A stretch of DNA of 34,725 nt from Thermoplasmata archaeon. GTDB taxonomy: Archaea; Thermoplasmatota; Thermoplasmata; Thermoplasmatales; Thermoplasmataceae. Positions 22,765-32,224 of the stretch are shown piece after piece (position 1 is the stretch's first letter; each line of letters begins with the position of its first letter). The stretch is from assembly GCA_021793945.1 (NCBI GenBank), contig JAJYRT010000003.1, positions 1 through 34,725 of the forward strand, read 5' to 3'. The position numbers and the translations under genes were made by a program. The notes beneath the pieces were generated by a model, which was given only the letters and a program-made list of their open reading frames with translations, ran no database searches and had not been told where the DNA came from.

Positions 22765-23094
22765 CTATTTCCTGGAAAGCATGCTCCTCAGACTCTGGTT
22801 CAGGTCGTTTATCTCCTCAACTACATGCTTAGACTCTTCCAGAACCCTTTCCTTGCTATTTATGAAATCGGGGGAAATAATGGCACCCTCCTTGGATGCG
22901 AGTATTATGTTGTCGTGCTCCAGCATCCGCAGGCTATCCCTTATCTTATGCCTCGGTATGCCCGTCTCCTGAGAAATGCGTATTATTCCCTGAGGCTGTT
23001 CCTTGAGAAGATTCTCTATGATGGATATGTGTCTTCTTAAATTTGCTATGTCTCTAGTTATTTCTCTAAATATTGACTGGCCATCGTCGACCAT
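22765..23094 (-). CDS. Winged-helix transcriptional regulator with C-terminal coiled coil
   Basis: 109 residues from ATG 23094. The middle, GIIRISQETGIPRHKIRDSLRMLEHDNII, is a helix-turn-helix with wing (LASKEGAIISPDF). The heptad-like flanks (IANLRRHISIIENLL and VLEESKHVVEEINDLNQSL) suggest a coiled-coil dimer. No ligand domain is present. It resembles the short wHTH proteins frequent in Thermoplasmata and Euryarchaeota without assigned targets. It lies 17 bases before the GNAT gene and 37 bases after the 73-residue gene on the same strand. Confidence 0.7.
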   Translation of the reverse strand: MVDDGQSIFREITRDIANLRRHISIIENLLKEQPQGIIRISQETGIPRHKIRDSLRMLEHDNIILASKEGAIISPDFINSKERVLEESKHVVEEINDLNQSLRSMLSRK

Positions 23095-23131
23095 AGCCCA
23101 TCAGTTAAGAATGGGATATTAAATTATTGCC

Positions 23132-23353
23132 TCACGGATATATTTTTATTCCGTTATCGAATATTTCTACTTGGCCGCTTGAATTAACCAGTTCCAGTAT
23201 CTTCTGATCCCTCTGAATTATGTATTCGTCAAAACGCTCCGGGTGTCTGGACTGTGCTTTGATCTTTACTGCATTGGATCTCAGCGAGATCTGGAGCTTG
23301 ATCTCAAATTTTTTCCGTTCATCGAAATCAGAAAGATTCACGGTCTTGACCAT
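23132..23353 (-). CDS. Small conserved-looking protein of unknown function
   Basis: 73 residues, ATG 23353. Charged with alternating beta-like stretches (KFEIKLQISLRSNAVKIKAQ) and a helical segment (RFDEYIIQRDQKILELVNSS). It has no membrane helix, cysteine or recognised motif. It is divergent from rtcB across 95 bases and leads the group with the winged-helix and GNAT genes. Real by position, codon regularity and clean spacing, but the function is unknown. Confidence 0.55.
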   Translation of the reverse strand: MVKTVNLSDFDERKKFEIKLQISLRSNAVKIKAQSRHPERFDEYIIQRDQKILELVNSSGQVEIFDNGIKIYP

Positions 23354-23448
23354 TTAAGAATTGATTCTCCATCCGTTAATAAATATTTTCAGCCACTGAC
23401 CCCTGCAAATTATTATTTTCATAGTGAGTATGAACCCATGCGATAGGT

Positions 23449-24891
23449 TTGGATCTGATAAAGTTCGATGAGTTCACCTACAAGATTCCGGTTATCCGGG
23501 ATAGGGGCATGCGTGTTCCGGGCATCATATATTCCAGTGACAGTATGATGGAAACGCTGAAGGATGATCCATCGCTGGAGCAGGTGATAAACGTTGCCTC
23601 CCTTCCCGGGATAATCAAGGCATCCATTGCTATGCCGGACATCCATCTCGGTTATGGTTTTCCCATAGGCGGTGTTGCTGCCTTCGATTATGAATCGGGT
23701 ATAATATCGCCCGGAGGCGTTGGATATGACATTAACTGCGGTGTCTCGCTGATGAGGATGGACGTAAAGTACGAGGAAATTTCGGCAAAAATACCTGATC
23801 TTGTAGAGGGTCTATTCCGGGCAATCCCGTCAGGGATGGGATCAAACTCAGCAGTCAAGCTGAGTTCCACCGACATGGATGAAGTTCTTCACTCCGGCCT
23901 CAAATGGGCCCTGGAAAATGGATATGCAACGGATGACGACATAGGATCAACAGAAGAGAATGGCACCATGATCGGTGTCAACACCGATAGCATTTCAAGC
24001 GAAGCTAAGGCGAGGGGAATGAAACAGATAGGGACGCTCGGTGCAGGAAATCATTTCCTGGAAATCCAGAGAATATCAGAGATATTCAACCCAGAGATTG
24101 CCGGCTTGTTTGGACTTAATCTCAGCGGGCAGATAGCAGTAATGGTGCATACAGGGTCTAGAGGACTGGGACACCAGGTCGCAACAGACTACATGAAGAA
24201 ACTGAATGAAAATGTGCCGGGAAAGGTGGCATGCCAGAATGACAGGCAGCTCATTTCGGCTGAGATAAATTCCAGAATTGGCCAGGAATACATATCGGCG
24301 ATGAAGGGGGCTGCGAATTTTGCTTTTGTCAACAGGCAGATAATCCTGAGCAGGGTGCGTGAAGTATTCGCTAAAACCCTGGGGAGGTCGCAGGAGGACC
24401 TTTCGATGAAGATAGTTTACGGTCTAGCGCATAACATCGCAAAAGTCGAGAAGCATAGTGTGGACGGAGAGGTCATGAATCTCATGGTTCACAGGAAGGG
24501 GGCAACCAGGTCATTTCCAGCCGGATCTGATGCTGTTGGGAAAAAATTCATAAAGACGGGCCAACCCGTTCTTGTTCCCGGAGATATGGGAAGTGCATCA
24601 TACGTCATGGTTGGATCCGAGAAATCAATGGAAGCAAGTTTTGGATCATCATGCCACGGAGCCGGGCGCTTGTTGAGCCGACAGAAATCACTGAAAAATT
24701 TCAATGACGCTTACGTGGAAAAGAAACTCCGGGAGGCGGGTGTTCTCGTCCGATCGGCATCGAGAAAAGTTCTTATCGAAGAGGCTCCGGGAAGCTACAA
24801 GGACATAGATGACGTTATTTCTGCTGTGGTCGGTGCCGGACTGGCTTCAAAAGTTGCCAGAAATGTTCCGGTGGGAGTGGTAAAGGGATGA
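23449..24891 (+). CDS. rtcB: RtcB RNA-splicing ligase
   Basis: 480 residues. It joins 2',3'-cyclic-phosphate or 3'-phosphate RNA ends to 5'-OH ends with GTP and Mn2+, sealing tRNA exons after intron removal and repairing RNA. Motifs: MPDIHLGYGFPIGGVAAF (62-79), metal Cys97 in GYDINCGV, GAGNHFLE (about 198-205), HTGSRGLGHQ, and guanylated His403 in SCHGAGRLLSR. Start TTG 23449 gives the usual archaeal N-terminus; the ribosome-binding site is weak and an AT-rich box at about 23407-23417 implies a very short leader. Archease is not adjacent. The last 4 bases overlap the amidohydrolase gene. Confidence 0.95.
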   Translation: MDLIKFDEFTYKIPVIRDRGMRVPGIIYSSDSMMETLKDDPSLEQVINVASLPGIIKASIAMPDIHLGYGFPIGGVAAFDYESGIISPGGVGYDINCGVSLMRMDVKYEEISAKIPDLVEGLFRAIPSGMGSNSAVKLSSTDMDEVLHSGLKWALENGYATDDDIGSTEENGTMIGVNTDSISSEAKARGMKQIGTLGAGNHFLEIQRISEIFNPEIAGLFGLNLSGQIAVMVHTGSRGLGHQVATDYMKKLNENVPGKVACQNDRQLISAEINSRIGQEYISAMKGAANFAFVNRQIILSRVREVFAKTLGRSQEDLSMKIVYGLAHNIAKVEKHSVDGEVMNLMVHRKGATRSFPAGSDAVGKKFIKTGQPVLVPGDMGSASYVMVGSEKSMEASFGSSCHGAGRLLSRQKSLKNFNDAYVEKKLREAGVLVRSASRKVLIEEAPGSYKDIDDVISAVVGAGLASKVARNVPVGVVKG

Positions 24892-25931
24892 GACTGAACG
24901 AAACGCATTCCCTGAAGGGAAAGGTGTACTGGGAAGGAAATTTTCTGGACGGCACTTTGCTTGCCAATGGCAAAGGCGTAGTATTTGAGGAAAGCAGCCA
25001 CACATATACGTCTAAAGGAACAATCCTGCCTGTGCCTGTAAACTCACACACACATATTGGAGATTCCTTCATCGGATCTGAACCTACCGGGGATCTTCCC
25101 TCCATTGTTGGACCGGGTGGATTCAAGGAAAGAGAGCTTGCTAATGGAAGCGACAAAATTGTGATGAATGGAATGCGGCGCACAATGGAATATATGATCA
25201 GGAACTCGTCTCCCGTTTTCATAGATTTCAGGGAGTCTGGAGTGAAAGGGGTGCAGTTGATTAAAAAATCAACTCCTGCCTCCGTCTTTCCTATCATACT
25301 CTCCAGAGGCAATACCAGGGAAGAGGCTGAATCCGCCATTGAGGTTTCGGACGGCTTGGGGATCAGCGCTGAAAGAGACGCTGATCACTCACTAATCTCT
25401 TTTTCCTCGAGACTGGCAAAAGAACGGGACAAGATATTTTCAATCCATGCAAGTGAGTGGGTGCGGGAAGACATGGATTATGTCCTCTCTTTGAGTCCCG
25501 ATTTCATAGTTCATTCCATCGAAGCCGATTCCAATGATCTTGATCGCATTTCCCGAATGAAGATTCCCGTTGCAGTAACGCCGAGATCGAACTATTTCTA
25601 TGGAAAGAAGCCAGATTATTCAAAATTCCTTGATCATGAGATAGATATGATGCTGGGAACGGACAATGTCATGGTTTCCACCCCGGACATCTACGCGGAA
25701 ATGGACTTCATGTACAAGGTGCAGAAGACATTTAATCGTATCTCCCCGGAACAGATCGTGAAAATGGTGTTCCTGAACCCCCACAGGCATCTGAAAAAGT
25801 TTCTGGTTAACACCGACGCACTTTTCCTGCATTTCCCGGAGAAGACTTTATCGTATTATGAAATAGTAACAAAAGCGAACCTCCATGATAAGAAAATTGT
25901 CAAAATCTGCAACACAGAAAAAACACAATGA
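24888..25931 (+). CDS. Amidohydrolase-superfamily protein coupled to rtcB
   Basis: 347 residues, ATG 24888 in an ATGA overlap with the rtcB stop. TIM-barrel metal-dependent hydrolase: HxH in VNSHTHIGD (His54, His56), a barrel His in FSIHASEW (about 188), a second in FIVHSIEA (about 207) and the catalytic Asp in MLGTDNVM (about 258). There is no carboxylated lysine, so it fits the mononuclear deaminase-like branch (cytosine deaminase/TrzN/adenosine deaminase-like). The substrate is unknown. Translational coupling to an RNA ligase suggests a linked nucleotide or RNA-derived substrate; that link is inference. Confidence 0.82.
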   Translation: MRLNETHSLKGKVYWEGNFLDGTLLANGKGVVFEESSHTYTSKGTILPVPVNSHTHIGDSFIGSEPTGDLPSIVGPGGFKERELANGSDKIVMNGMRRTMEYMIRNSSPVFIDFRESGVKGVQLIKKSTPASVFPIILSRGNTREEAESAIEVSDGLGISAERDADHSLISFSSRLAKERDKIFSIHASEWVREDMDYVLSLSPDFIVHSIEADSNDLDRISRMKIPVAVTPRSNYFYGKKPDYSKFLDHEIDMMLGTDNVMVSTPDIYAEMDFMYKVQKTFNRISPEQIVKMVFLNPHRHLKKFLVNTDALFLHFPEKTLSYYEIVTKANLHDKKIVKICNTEKTQ

Positions 25932-25995
25932 GGTGCCTCTGATGCCAATGCCCATCGCAGCGAGAATTTTGGATTGGGAGTGGTTGTCGGACACG

Positions 25996-26038
25996 AATAT
26001 TTATATCAAAAGATTTCCTTAGCCCCTAACACGAGAGG
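25996..26038 (+). promoter_or_regulatory. TATA box and ribosome-binding site of the surface-protein gene
   Basis: ATTTATAT (25999-26006) predicts a start near 26028; GAGG (26035-26038) lies 9 bases before TTG 26048. A short leader with a real ribosome-binding site, unlike the leaderless genes nearby. Confidence 0.5.
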
Positions 26039-26047
26039 AAGATCAGA

Positions 26048-28984
26048 TTGAAAAGGTTTCAACTATTAGCTGTATTTATAGCAATGACAATGATTGGAAG
26101 CGCATTTCTGGCCGCAGGAACGGCTGGAGCGTCCAGTCCACAGACGGGCCCGCTAAGCTTTAATGTTGTTTATGTTGGGGGCGGAACACATGCCCCGGCT
26201 AACAGCAGCACCCAGGTGATGCTTGAAACCCCCAGCGGCCAGCTCATATCGTCTGCTACCGGGTCTTCCGTTACGTTCTCATCATTGTATTATGGCAATT
26301 ACACTGTCGTAGTACCTGCACAGTATCTGACTGATTCTGCCCTTCAGGGACGTTTTGTAGTGGTCAACCAGACATTTCATAATGTGACCCTGAACAGTAA
26401 AGGCTCGTCAAGCATGGAGCTAAATGTGTCGGTGGAACCAACACATAAGGTTAATGTCTTGGTTGAAAACCTGAGTTCTGGAAGCGCATCAGTTTCCTTC
26501 AAGAGCCTTCAGGGGTTTGAGTTCAACAGTGCATCTGTATCAGCAGCGTCAAACAGCACAAATTTGTCCCTCCCATCAAAATTCTTTGCAATAATCTCCT
26601 ACGGGGGCGCATCGTACACATACCTGGAAACAAACGTTGGAAATTCGCTGAAACTGAACATATATAATGGCACAGCTGTCAGCGGTTTTGTCTCGGCAAA
26701 CAACGGCGCTAAGATAAACACCGTTTATGTAACGATAATCAACGGTACAGATCACAACTATACCACAACGCAGTTCACGGGAAACAGTTTCACGGTTTAT
26801 TCTCCCAATTGGAACAATGAATTCCTGATAGTGAGTTCACCGGGATACAACTCATCGCAGTACCAGGGGAAGAGCCTGGCTGGAGGTAAATATCTATCTA
26901 ACGTGGTACTCCAGCCAGCAAGCAGCAGCATTTATTACAATTACAGCATATCCGGGAATCTCCAGGCGTTATACCTGAACATAACCTACAGGATCGGAAA
27001 TGATACGGCAATCCCACAACTTGCAAACTCAAGCGTGGGTTCACTTTACTGGCAGTGGAACATTGATTCGCTAAGCGCTGCCTATGTTGACGGATATATA
27101 AATTCAACCGTGGCCAACTATACAGCCAACAGCTTCCTTGTCAATGGGGTTTACTACAATTTAACAGGGCATCCCAAATTTAATTCCATAAGCGTAACCG
27201 ATAAGGGAATAAGCGCTAACGTGAATGCCACATATAAAAACATGACTTCCATCAGCACATCGATATACAACAGCGCATTCCCGATAAAGGTCTATGCACT
27301 TGGAACACAGTACTCACCAGGAACACTTGGCTATCAGTACAGCATATCTTACAAGAACACAAGCGTCGCCCTGAATTCGTCATCATCGAGCAGCGTTAAG
27401 CTCTCTGGAACGCCAATACATATTCCTGCACAGCCTTCAAGCGGATTCGTCACACTAACACTCGTGCCGGTTAAACCAGCCACAATAACCAACTCACTTG
27501 TCCAGTTCGAGATAAACGGCAAGACCGTGAACAACCTCCTGAACTCGACCCAGTCAAACACTGTCTTTACAGTGCCTCACAACATCCCAGTTAACATGAA
27601 TGTCTCAAAGGCGTTCTACAACCCGGTAACCGGGACGGATGACTACAAAGACGCGAGCTTTAAATGGGCTGTTAACTCAAATAGTGTTAGCGGTCCGTCA
27701 AATTTCACCACTACTTTCCATAATGGCCTGAACACGGTTTATGTCAACTTTACCAGCGGATCCGGTGCCCCTGGAAACACAACGTTCTCTGTTTATGGAT
27801 TCAACGGCACTCCCACTGTGGTGTATAATATCACGTCAAATGGAAAAACCATCAGCAACAACACTGCCACAGCCTCACCAATAAGCATATTCGTTAACCA
27901 GACACAGACTGTACAGTTCTCAGCGTACTATTCAATGCTCAAGGTTGTCGACAGCAGCCTGGCAGGGTCTCCATACAACGTACCTCTTAATTATAACTGG
28001 ACGTTCCCGACAACTGCCAGCCTTTCTGCAAACTCAAGTTATATCTTCAAGAAACCTTCCATTTCCGTGGGCCCGCAGACTGTGTACATCAATGTTTCAT
28101 CAGTATCAGGCAACGCTTCTGCGAAATTCATTGTAACAGTCAATGATACCACTCCTCCGGTTGCAGTTGTAACCTTAATGAATGCCAGGGGACAGGTAAT
28201 AAGCCAGCCAGTGGCTGGGCAGAACATGACACTCACTGCCTCGTCCTCATATGATCCATACTACAACTCCACCTATCTGGCAGCACACGCTTTAAGGCTG
28301 AATTACTCCTGGAAGATAGAGAGCACCAGCGGTGTTCCAATGAGCCCTTCTTCCAGTACATACACCGTACTGGCAGGAACAAACCACTCAAAGACATTCA
28401 ACGTTGAATTCGAGACTGTCAGCAGCGTGAACATTGTGCTCACTGTGAGAAACCCTGCGAACGTATCGGGAACTTCAAACTCCTCCTACGCCATGATAGT
28501 CAATTCCCCAAGAATCGTAGTAAACAGCATATATCTACCCTCAGCACCACAACAGGGAATATCCTCCACTATCTGGATCAATGTCACAAATGCCGGCACG
28601 GTAATGGCAACAAACTTTACCCTTACAATAACCGTTGGCGGATCACAGGCGGCAGTGAAGACGTTCACCTACGCTAACCTCAGCGCCGGATCCTCAACCA
28701 ATGTCAGCCTTACGTGGAAACCTGGATCGTCTGGTTCCCTTGGAATAACTGTTGTTGGAAGTGCAACGGGAGAACCGACCTTCATGCAGTCCATTGGAGA
28801 ATACAGTTCCACTATATCCATAAAGACGTCACCATACACAACGCCTATAATCATTGGCGCAGTGATTGCCGTCATAGTGGTGGTAGGATTTGTCTATTAC
28901 AGGCTATCCTCGTCCAGAGGCAGCAGGTCAACTGCCATAAAGAAGAGGGATGAGTCCAAGAAACTGCCGGAAAAGAAGAAATAA
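26048..28984 (+). CDS. Large secreted, membrane-anchored, sequon-rich surface protein
   Basis: 978 residues, TTG start. Signal peptide (KRFQLLAVFIAMTMIGSAFL, cut near residue 28); a long Ser/Thr/Asn/Tyr-rich exterior with dozens of N-x-S/T sequons and almost no cysteine; Ig-like/PKD-like beta domains in the middle (for example VTVNDTTPPVAVVTLMNARG near 700); a CARDB-like domain near 820-925 (IWINVTNAGTVMATNFTLTI). A C-terminal helix (PIIIGAVIAVIVVVGFVYYR, about 938-957) precedes a Lys/Arg-rich cytoplasmic tail. It resembles the S-layer-like or surface glycoproteins of Thermoplasmata. Heavy N-glycosylation is likely, and the sulfoquinovose synthase at the left end could supply its sugar. The exact role is unknown. 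Confidence 0.8.
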   Translation: MKRFQLLAVFIAMTMIGSAFLAAGTAGASSPQTGPLSFNVVYVGGGTHAPANSSTQVMLETPSGQLISSATGSSVTFSSLYYGNYTVVVPAQYLTDSALQGRFVVVNQTFHNVTLNSKGSSSMELNVSVEPTHKVNVLVENLSSGSASVSFKSLQGFEFNSASVSAASNSTNLSLPSKFFAIISYGGASYTYLETNVGNSLKLNIYNGTAVSGFVSANNGAKINTVYVTIINGTDHNYTTTQFTGNSFTVYSPNWNNEFLIVSSPGYNSSQYQGKSLAGGKYLSNVVLQPASSSIYYNYSISGNLQALYLNITYRIGNDTAIPQLANSSVGSLYWQWNIDSLSAAYVDGYINSTVANYTANSFLVNGVYYNLTGHPKFNSISVTDKGISANVNATYKNMTSISTSIYNSAFPIKVYALGTQYSPGTLGYQYSISYKNTSVALNSSSSSSVKLSGTPIHIPAQPSSGFVTLTLVPVKPATITNSLVQFEINGKTVNNLLNSTQSNTVFTVPHNIPVNMNVSKAFYNPVTGTDDYKDASFKWAVNSNSVSGPSNFTTTFHNGLNTVYVNFTSGSGAPGNTTFSVYGFNGTPTVVYNITSNGKTISNNTATASPISIFVNQTQTVQFSAYYSMLKVVDSSLAGSPYNVPLNYNWTFPTTASLSANSSYIFKKPSISVGPQTVYINVSSVSGNASAKFIVTVNDTTPPVAVVTLMNARGQVISQPVAGQNMTLTASSSYDPYYNSTYLAAHALRLNYSWKIESTSGVPMSPSSSTYTVLAGTNHSKTFNVEFETVSSVNIVLTVRNPANVSGTSNSSYAMIVNSPRIVVNSIYLPSAPQQGISSTIWINVTNAGTVMATNFTLTITVGGSQAAVKTFTYANLSAGSSTNVSLTWKPGSSGSLGITVVGSATGEPTFMQSIGEYSSTISIKTSPYTTPIIIGAVIAVIVVVGFVYYRLSSSRGSRSTAIKKRDESKKLPEKKK

Positions 28985-29035
28985 TTTTTAAACCTTTTTT
29001 TATAAATTTCCGGTTATCATTTATTTTTAAAGTGC
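28985..29035 (+). terminator. T-rich terminator after the surface-protein gene
   Basis: Several T tracts (TTTTTAAACC, then seven T's at about 28995-29001, then TTTATTTTTAAAG) directly after the stop, the usual archaeal termination signal. The rest of the gap to 29222 holds no supported gene. Confidence 0.45.
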
Positions 29036-29222
29036 ACAAAATAGTGTGTCCTGCCTGTTTATCTGCTTTTTAAAGCACCAAACAATCGATTTTCCAAACG
29101 ATGTGGGTTTTGCCAGAATGATGGCTTAACTGCCGTATGCAGAAAACCATTTTTAGATGCATAGACTGCTGATGATGGTTAAGCCCAGCCAAGCTGAAAA
29201 TCAAAACTGGAAAAAAGTGCCG

Positions 29223-30881
29223 TTACATCTCACTGACATTCTTTATTCCAATGATCCTGCAGGCATCATCAATTATGTCCCTGTAAATTTTCACAAGTGC
29301 AATCCTGCGGTTTCTGTCTGCCTCCGGCGCGTTGAGAACCTGGCACTGGGAATAGAAGTCGTTGAAAGATTTCACCAGCCCCAGGATGTATGAGGAGATA
29401 ATGTCGGAACGCAGGCTTTTCGTTGCTTCCTCCAGATAGTATGGATACATGTATATGGATCGTACGAGTTTCTTTTCGTGATCGTCGGTGAACATGGAGT
29501 CATGGATAATAGTATCTCCAGCTTTCTCAAGTATGCTTGAAGCCCGGGTATAGGAATACATTATGTATGGCGCTGAGTCACCCTCAAAATTCAGCGCCTC
29601 GTTCCACCTGAATACCATTGTCTTGACAGGGTTTACCCTGATTATGTTGAACCTTATTGAGGATCGCGCAACATTCCTGGCGATTTCGTTAAGCTTTTCC
29701 CTGGAAAGATCCTGCCTTTTCGAGGTCACTATGGAGAGGGCCTCTTCCTCCGTCCTGGAGATTAGGTCCCACAGAGACACTATCTGCCCCATCCTGGTTG
29801 ACATCTTGCCGGTTTCAAGGGAGACAAAGCCGTAATACAGAAAATCCAGCTTCTGGTTGAGGTCCAGGAGCTCCTTCAGGACGTAACCAAGATTCTTTCC
29901 ATGATCCTTGTGTGCCTCCCCGAGAACGTCGATGAACCAGTCGAAATTCAGCGACTTGAAGAGGTGATAAGCTATATCCCTCGCAAAGTATAGAGACGTC
30001 CCATCCTTCCTCTTCAGGAAAACCCTGCTTCCATCATCGGTCTCGATGAACTTTGCCCCATCCTCATCATGGAGGTATTCGGAAAGTTCATGAACAATAT
30101 TATCCACATCTCCTCCCATAAGGAAGTCTGATTCCCAGACGTAATCATCTATCTTTATGTCGAGCTGCTGCAATGACTCCCTTATGTTCTGCAGCATCAC
30201 GGAAGCGATTTCCCTGATCTTCATTATTATTGACCGGTCTCCCTTCTCATAGGCCTGTATGAGCTTCTCCAGATCCTCGCCTATGGTCTTGTCAGACTCC
30301 ATTGCCCTGTATATTTCCTGGTATCCCTTCAGAAGGGATTCCGGTGTCATGCTGTTTTGCCCATAGCGGAGGAATCCCTCGTAGAGGGCTATCATCTGCT
30401 TGCCGGAGTCGTTTATGTAATACTGTGTGGACACCCTGTAACCGTATCTTGTGAGCAATTTTGCCAGGGAATCTCCTATTATGGATCCCCGGACCCGTCC
30501 AACGTGAAGCGGGCCTGTTGGATTGGCACTGGTATGCTCCACCAGTATCCGCTCTGGATCCTGGAACGTGTCAGGATATTGCCCCTTAGCTGACATGCTC
30601 TCAGTCACAGCAGAAAACATCTTCTCCGGCTTGATCCTGAAGTTTATGTAGGATGCTGCGAGCTCTGCACCTTCAATGTAATCCTCTGCGGACACGGCAG
30701 TGCGAACAATATTGTAAATCTCATCTGGAGTTGAATTCATATCCTTCATCAGCCGGAAAAGCCTAAGGGTGAAATCTCCATGGCCACTGCTATCCAGCAG
30801 CAGATCCTTTCCATCCAGATTTGGAATGTCACGGGTCAGGGCAGCTAATAATTTTGACCTGAAATCTTCAAATAGGAGCAT
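29223..30881 (-). CDS. argS: Arginyl-tRNA synthetase
   Basis: 552 residues from ATG 30881; a TTG two codons earlier is possible, but the TATA box 25 bases upstream favours the ATG. Class I synthetase: N-terminal Add1-like tRNA-binding domain (about 1-100), HIGH-type signature HTSANPTGPLHVGR (116-129), the SGKQMIALY region, KMSTR (about 357) as the KMSKS-type loop, and an anticodon-binding C-terminal domain rich in helices (YSYTRASSILEKAGD, then LVKSFNDFYSQCQVLNAPEAD). It attaches arginine to tRNA-Arg in the cytosol. It lies 75 bases after aroA on the same strand but has its own promoter. Confidence 0.96.
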   Translation of the reverse strand: MLLFEDFRSKLLAALTRDIPNLDGKDLLLDSSGHGDFTLRLFRLMKDMNSTPDEIYNIVRTAVSAEDYIEGAELAASYINFRIKPEKMFSAVTESMSAKGQYPDTFQDPERILVEHTSANPTGPLHVGRVRGSIIGDSLAKLLTRYGYRVSTQYYINDSGKQMIALYEGFLRYGQNSMTPESLLKGYQEIYRAMESDKTIGEDLEKLIQAYEKGDRSIIMKIREIASVMLQNIRESLQQLDIKIDDYVWESDFLMGGDVDNIVHELSEYLHDEDGAKFIETDDGSRVFLKRKDGTSLYFARDIAYHLFKSLNFDWFIDVLGEAHKDHGKNLGYVLKELLDLNQKLDFLYYGFVSLETGKMSTRMGQIVSLWDLISRTEEEALSIVTSKRQDLSREKLNEIARNVARSSIRFNIIRVNPVKTMVFRWNEALNFEGDSAPYIMYSYTRASSILEKAGDTIIHDSMFTDDHEKKLVRSIYMYPYYLEEATKSLRSDIISSYILGLVKSFNDFYSQCQVLNAPEADRNRRIALVKIYRDIIDDACRIIGIKNVSEM

Positions 30882-30897
30882 AGTCAATGATTAACGG

Positions 30898-30910
30898 TTT
30901 CTATAAAACG
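30898..30910 (-). promoter_or_regulatory. TATA box of argS
   Basis: The minus strand reads CGTTTTATAGAAA, centred about 24 bases before ATG 30881: a leaderless promoter just downstream of the aro operon. Confidence 0.5.
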
Positions 30911-30955
30911 TTTTTCACGAGCTTGGGCAAACGGGATGCATTACTCATCTCTGTG

Positions 30956-32224
30956 TTACGCAGGAATGATTGTGACTCCAAGGCTTCTCAGGTCGTCCAG
31001 ATAGCCGGGATAGCTCTTTTTCACGACTTCAAGGTTGTAGAACCTTGTTTGCCCATGAACGGCCAGTCCGGCCGTGATCGAACTCATCAGCATCCGGTGA
31101 TCCTTCCCATAGTACTCCGGGGGAAAACGCGGTGTTCCCTTGGTGACAGAAAAAAATCTTCCCTCCTCAACCAGTACCCCACCAAAACCAATGACCATCT
31201 CCCTGATTGCAGATACCCGATCTGATTCCTTGGTCCGGAGCCTTTCGTAGTTAAGCACCCTGACACCATTTTCAGAGAATATTCCAACAGCAGTGAGTGG
31301 GGGGCAACTATCCGGGACAAGTGATGCGTCTATTTCTACTGATTCAAAGTCGGAGAGTGAAGACTTTATTTCAATCTTCTCTCCCCTTGATTCCATGGAA
31401 ATCCCAGTGGATGCACTTGCCAGAGTTTCCAGTGCCATTCGGTCTGCCTGCTTGCTCCCTGCCTCAAGGCCAGTGATCCTTATTCCATTCTCGGAGCATA
31501 GCGATCCAAGTACGGCAGGGAAGAGAGCAGATGAGAAGTCCCCCTCGACAAAAAACTCTCTCCCTGAAGTGTGCCTGCCAAGGAAATTGAATGATCCTTC
31601 TTCCTGTTTTACCCTATATCCAAACTTATCCAGAACATCAAGTGTTATCTCGATATAAGATTGGGAGACCCGTTTATCGCCAGTAACCAGTGGAAGATCA
31701 CTCCCAAGGAGTGCATTGTAAAAGATCATGGAACTGACAAATTGCGAACTTATGTCCTGGTTCATCCATATATTCACGCCTTTCCTCTGCTTTGCATCCA
31801 TTATGTAAAAGCCGTCATCCTTCAGGTGAAAATTTACGCCAGCCTCTGTCAGGGCGCTTATAAGTGGTCTCAAGGGTCTGCGTGCCAGACCGGGAGAGCC
31901 ATTGAACTCGGTTTTGCAGCCCAATGCGGCTAAAAATCCCAACGAAATCCTGTAAAGGGTTGCAGATTCTCCAACGTTTACAGCAGCGGGGCACCGGAAA
32001 TGGGGTTCAATTATGACTCTCTCATGGTCGATAATAACGTTGGAACCACATTGGCGCGCCATTTCCAATGCAGCTAGCTCGTCTTCACAGAATGTGATCC
32101 CGAGAAGGGTGATGGGATAATCTGACGCAGCCGAAAGAAGTATCATCCTCTGCGAATAGCTCTTTGATGAGGGTGCATGTATTGTGCCGCCAATGTCCTC
32201 GTACTGAAAAGTTGCCCCGATCAT
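30956..32224 (-). CDS. aroA: 3-phosphoshikimate 1-carboxyvinyltransferase (EPSP synthase)
   Basis: 422 residues. It transfers the enolpyruvyl group of PEP to shikimate-3-phosphate, the sixth step of chorismate synthesis. Motifs: SSKSYSQR near residue 19, NVGESATLYR (PEP-binding glycine region), the SSQFVSSM shikimate-phosphate site, LVPDSCPPLTAVGIF with the catalytic Asp, and RLRTKESDR; the C-terminal DHRMLMSSI is also typical. The PEP-contact motif reads NVGESATLYR instead of the common bacterial LGNAGTA(M)R. It is the last gene of the aro operon, with a 4-base ATGA overlap with the kinase gene. Confidence 0.95.
   Translation of the reverse strand: MIGATFQYEDIGGTIHAPSSKSYSQRMILLSAASDYPITLLGITFCEDELAALEMARQCGSNVIIDHERVIIEPHFRCPAAVNVGESATLYRISLGFLAALGCKTEFNGSPGLARRPLRPLISALTEAGVNFHLKDDGFYIMDAKQRKGVNIWMNQDISSQFVSSMIFYNALLGSDLPLVTGDKRVSQSYIEITLDVLDKFGYRVKQEEGSFNFLGRHTSGREFFVEGDFSSALFPAVLGSLCSENGIRITGLEAGSKQADRMALETLASASTGISMESRGEKIEIKSSLSDFESVEIDASLVPDSCPPLTAVGIFSENGVRVLNYERLRTKESDRVSAIREMVIGFGGVLVEEGRFFSVTKGTPRFPPEYYGKDHRMLMSSITAGLAVHGQTRFYNLEVVKKSYPGYLDDLRSLGVTIIPA

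Noticed and set aside
30887..31225. Plus-strand frame between argS and aroA
   Set aside because: Mostly antisense to aroA; the argS promoter accounts for the short gap.
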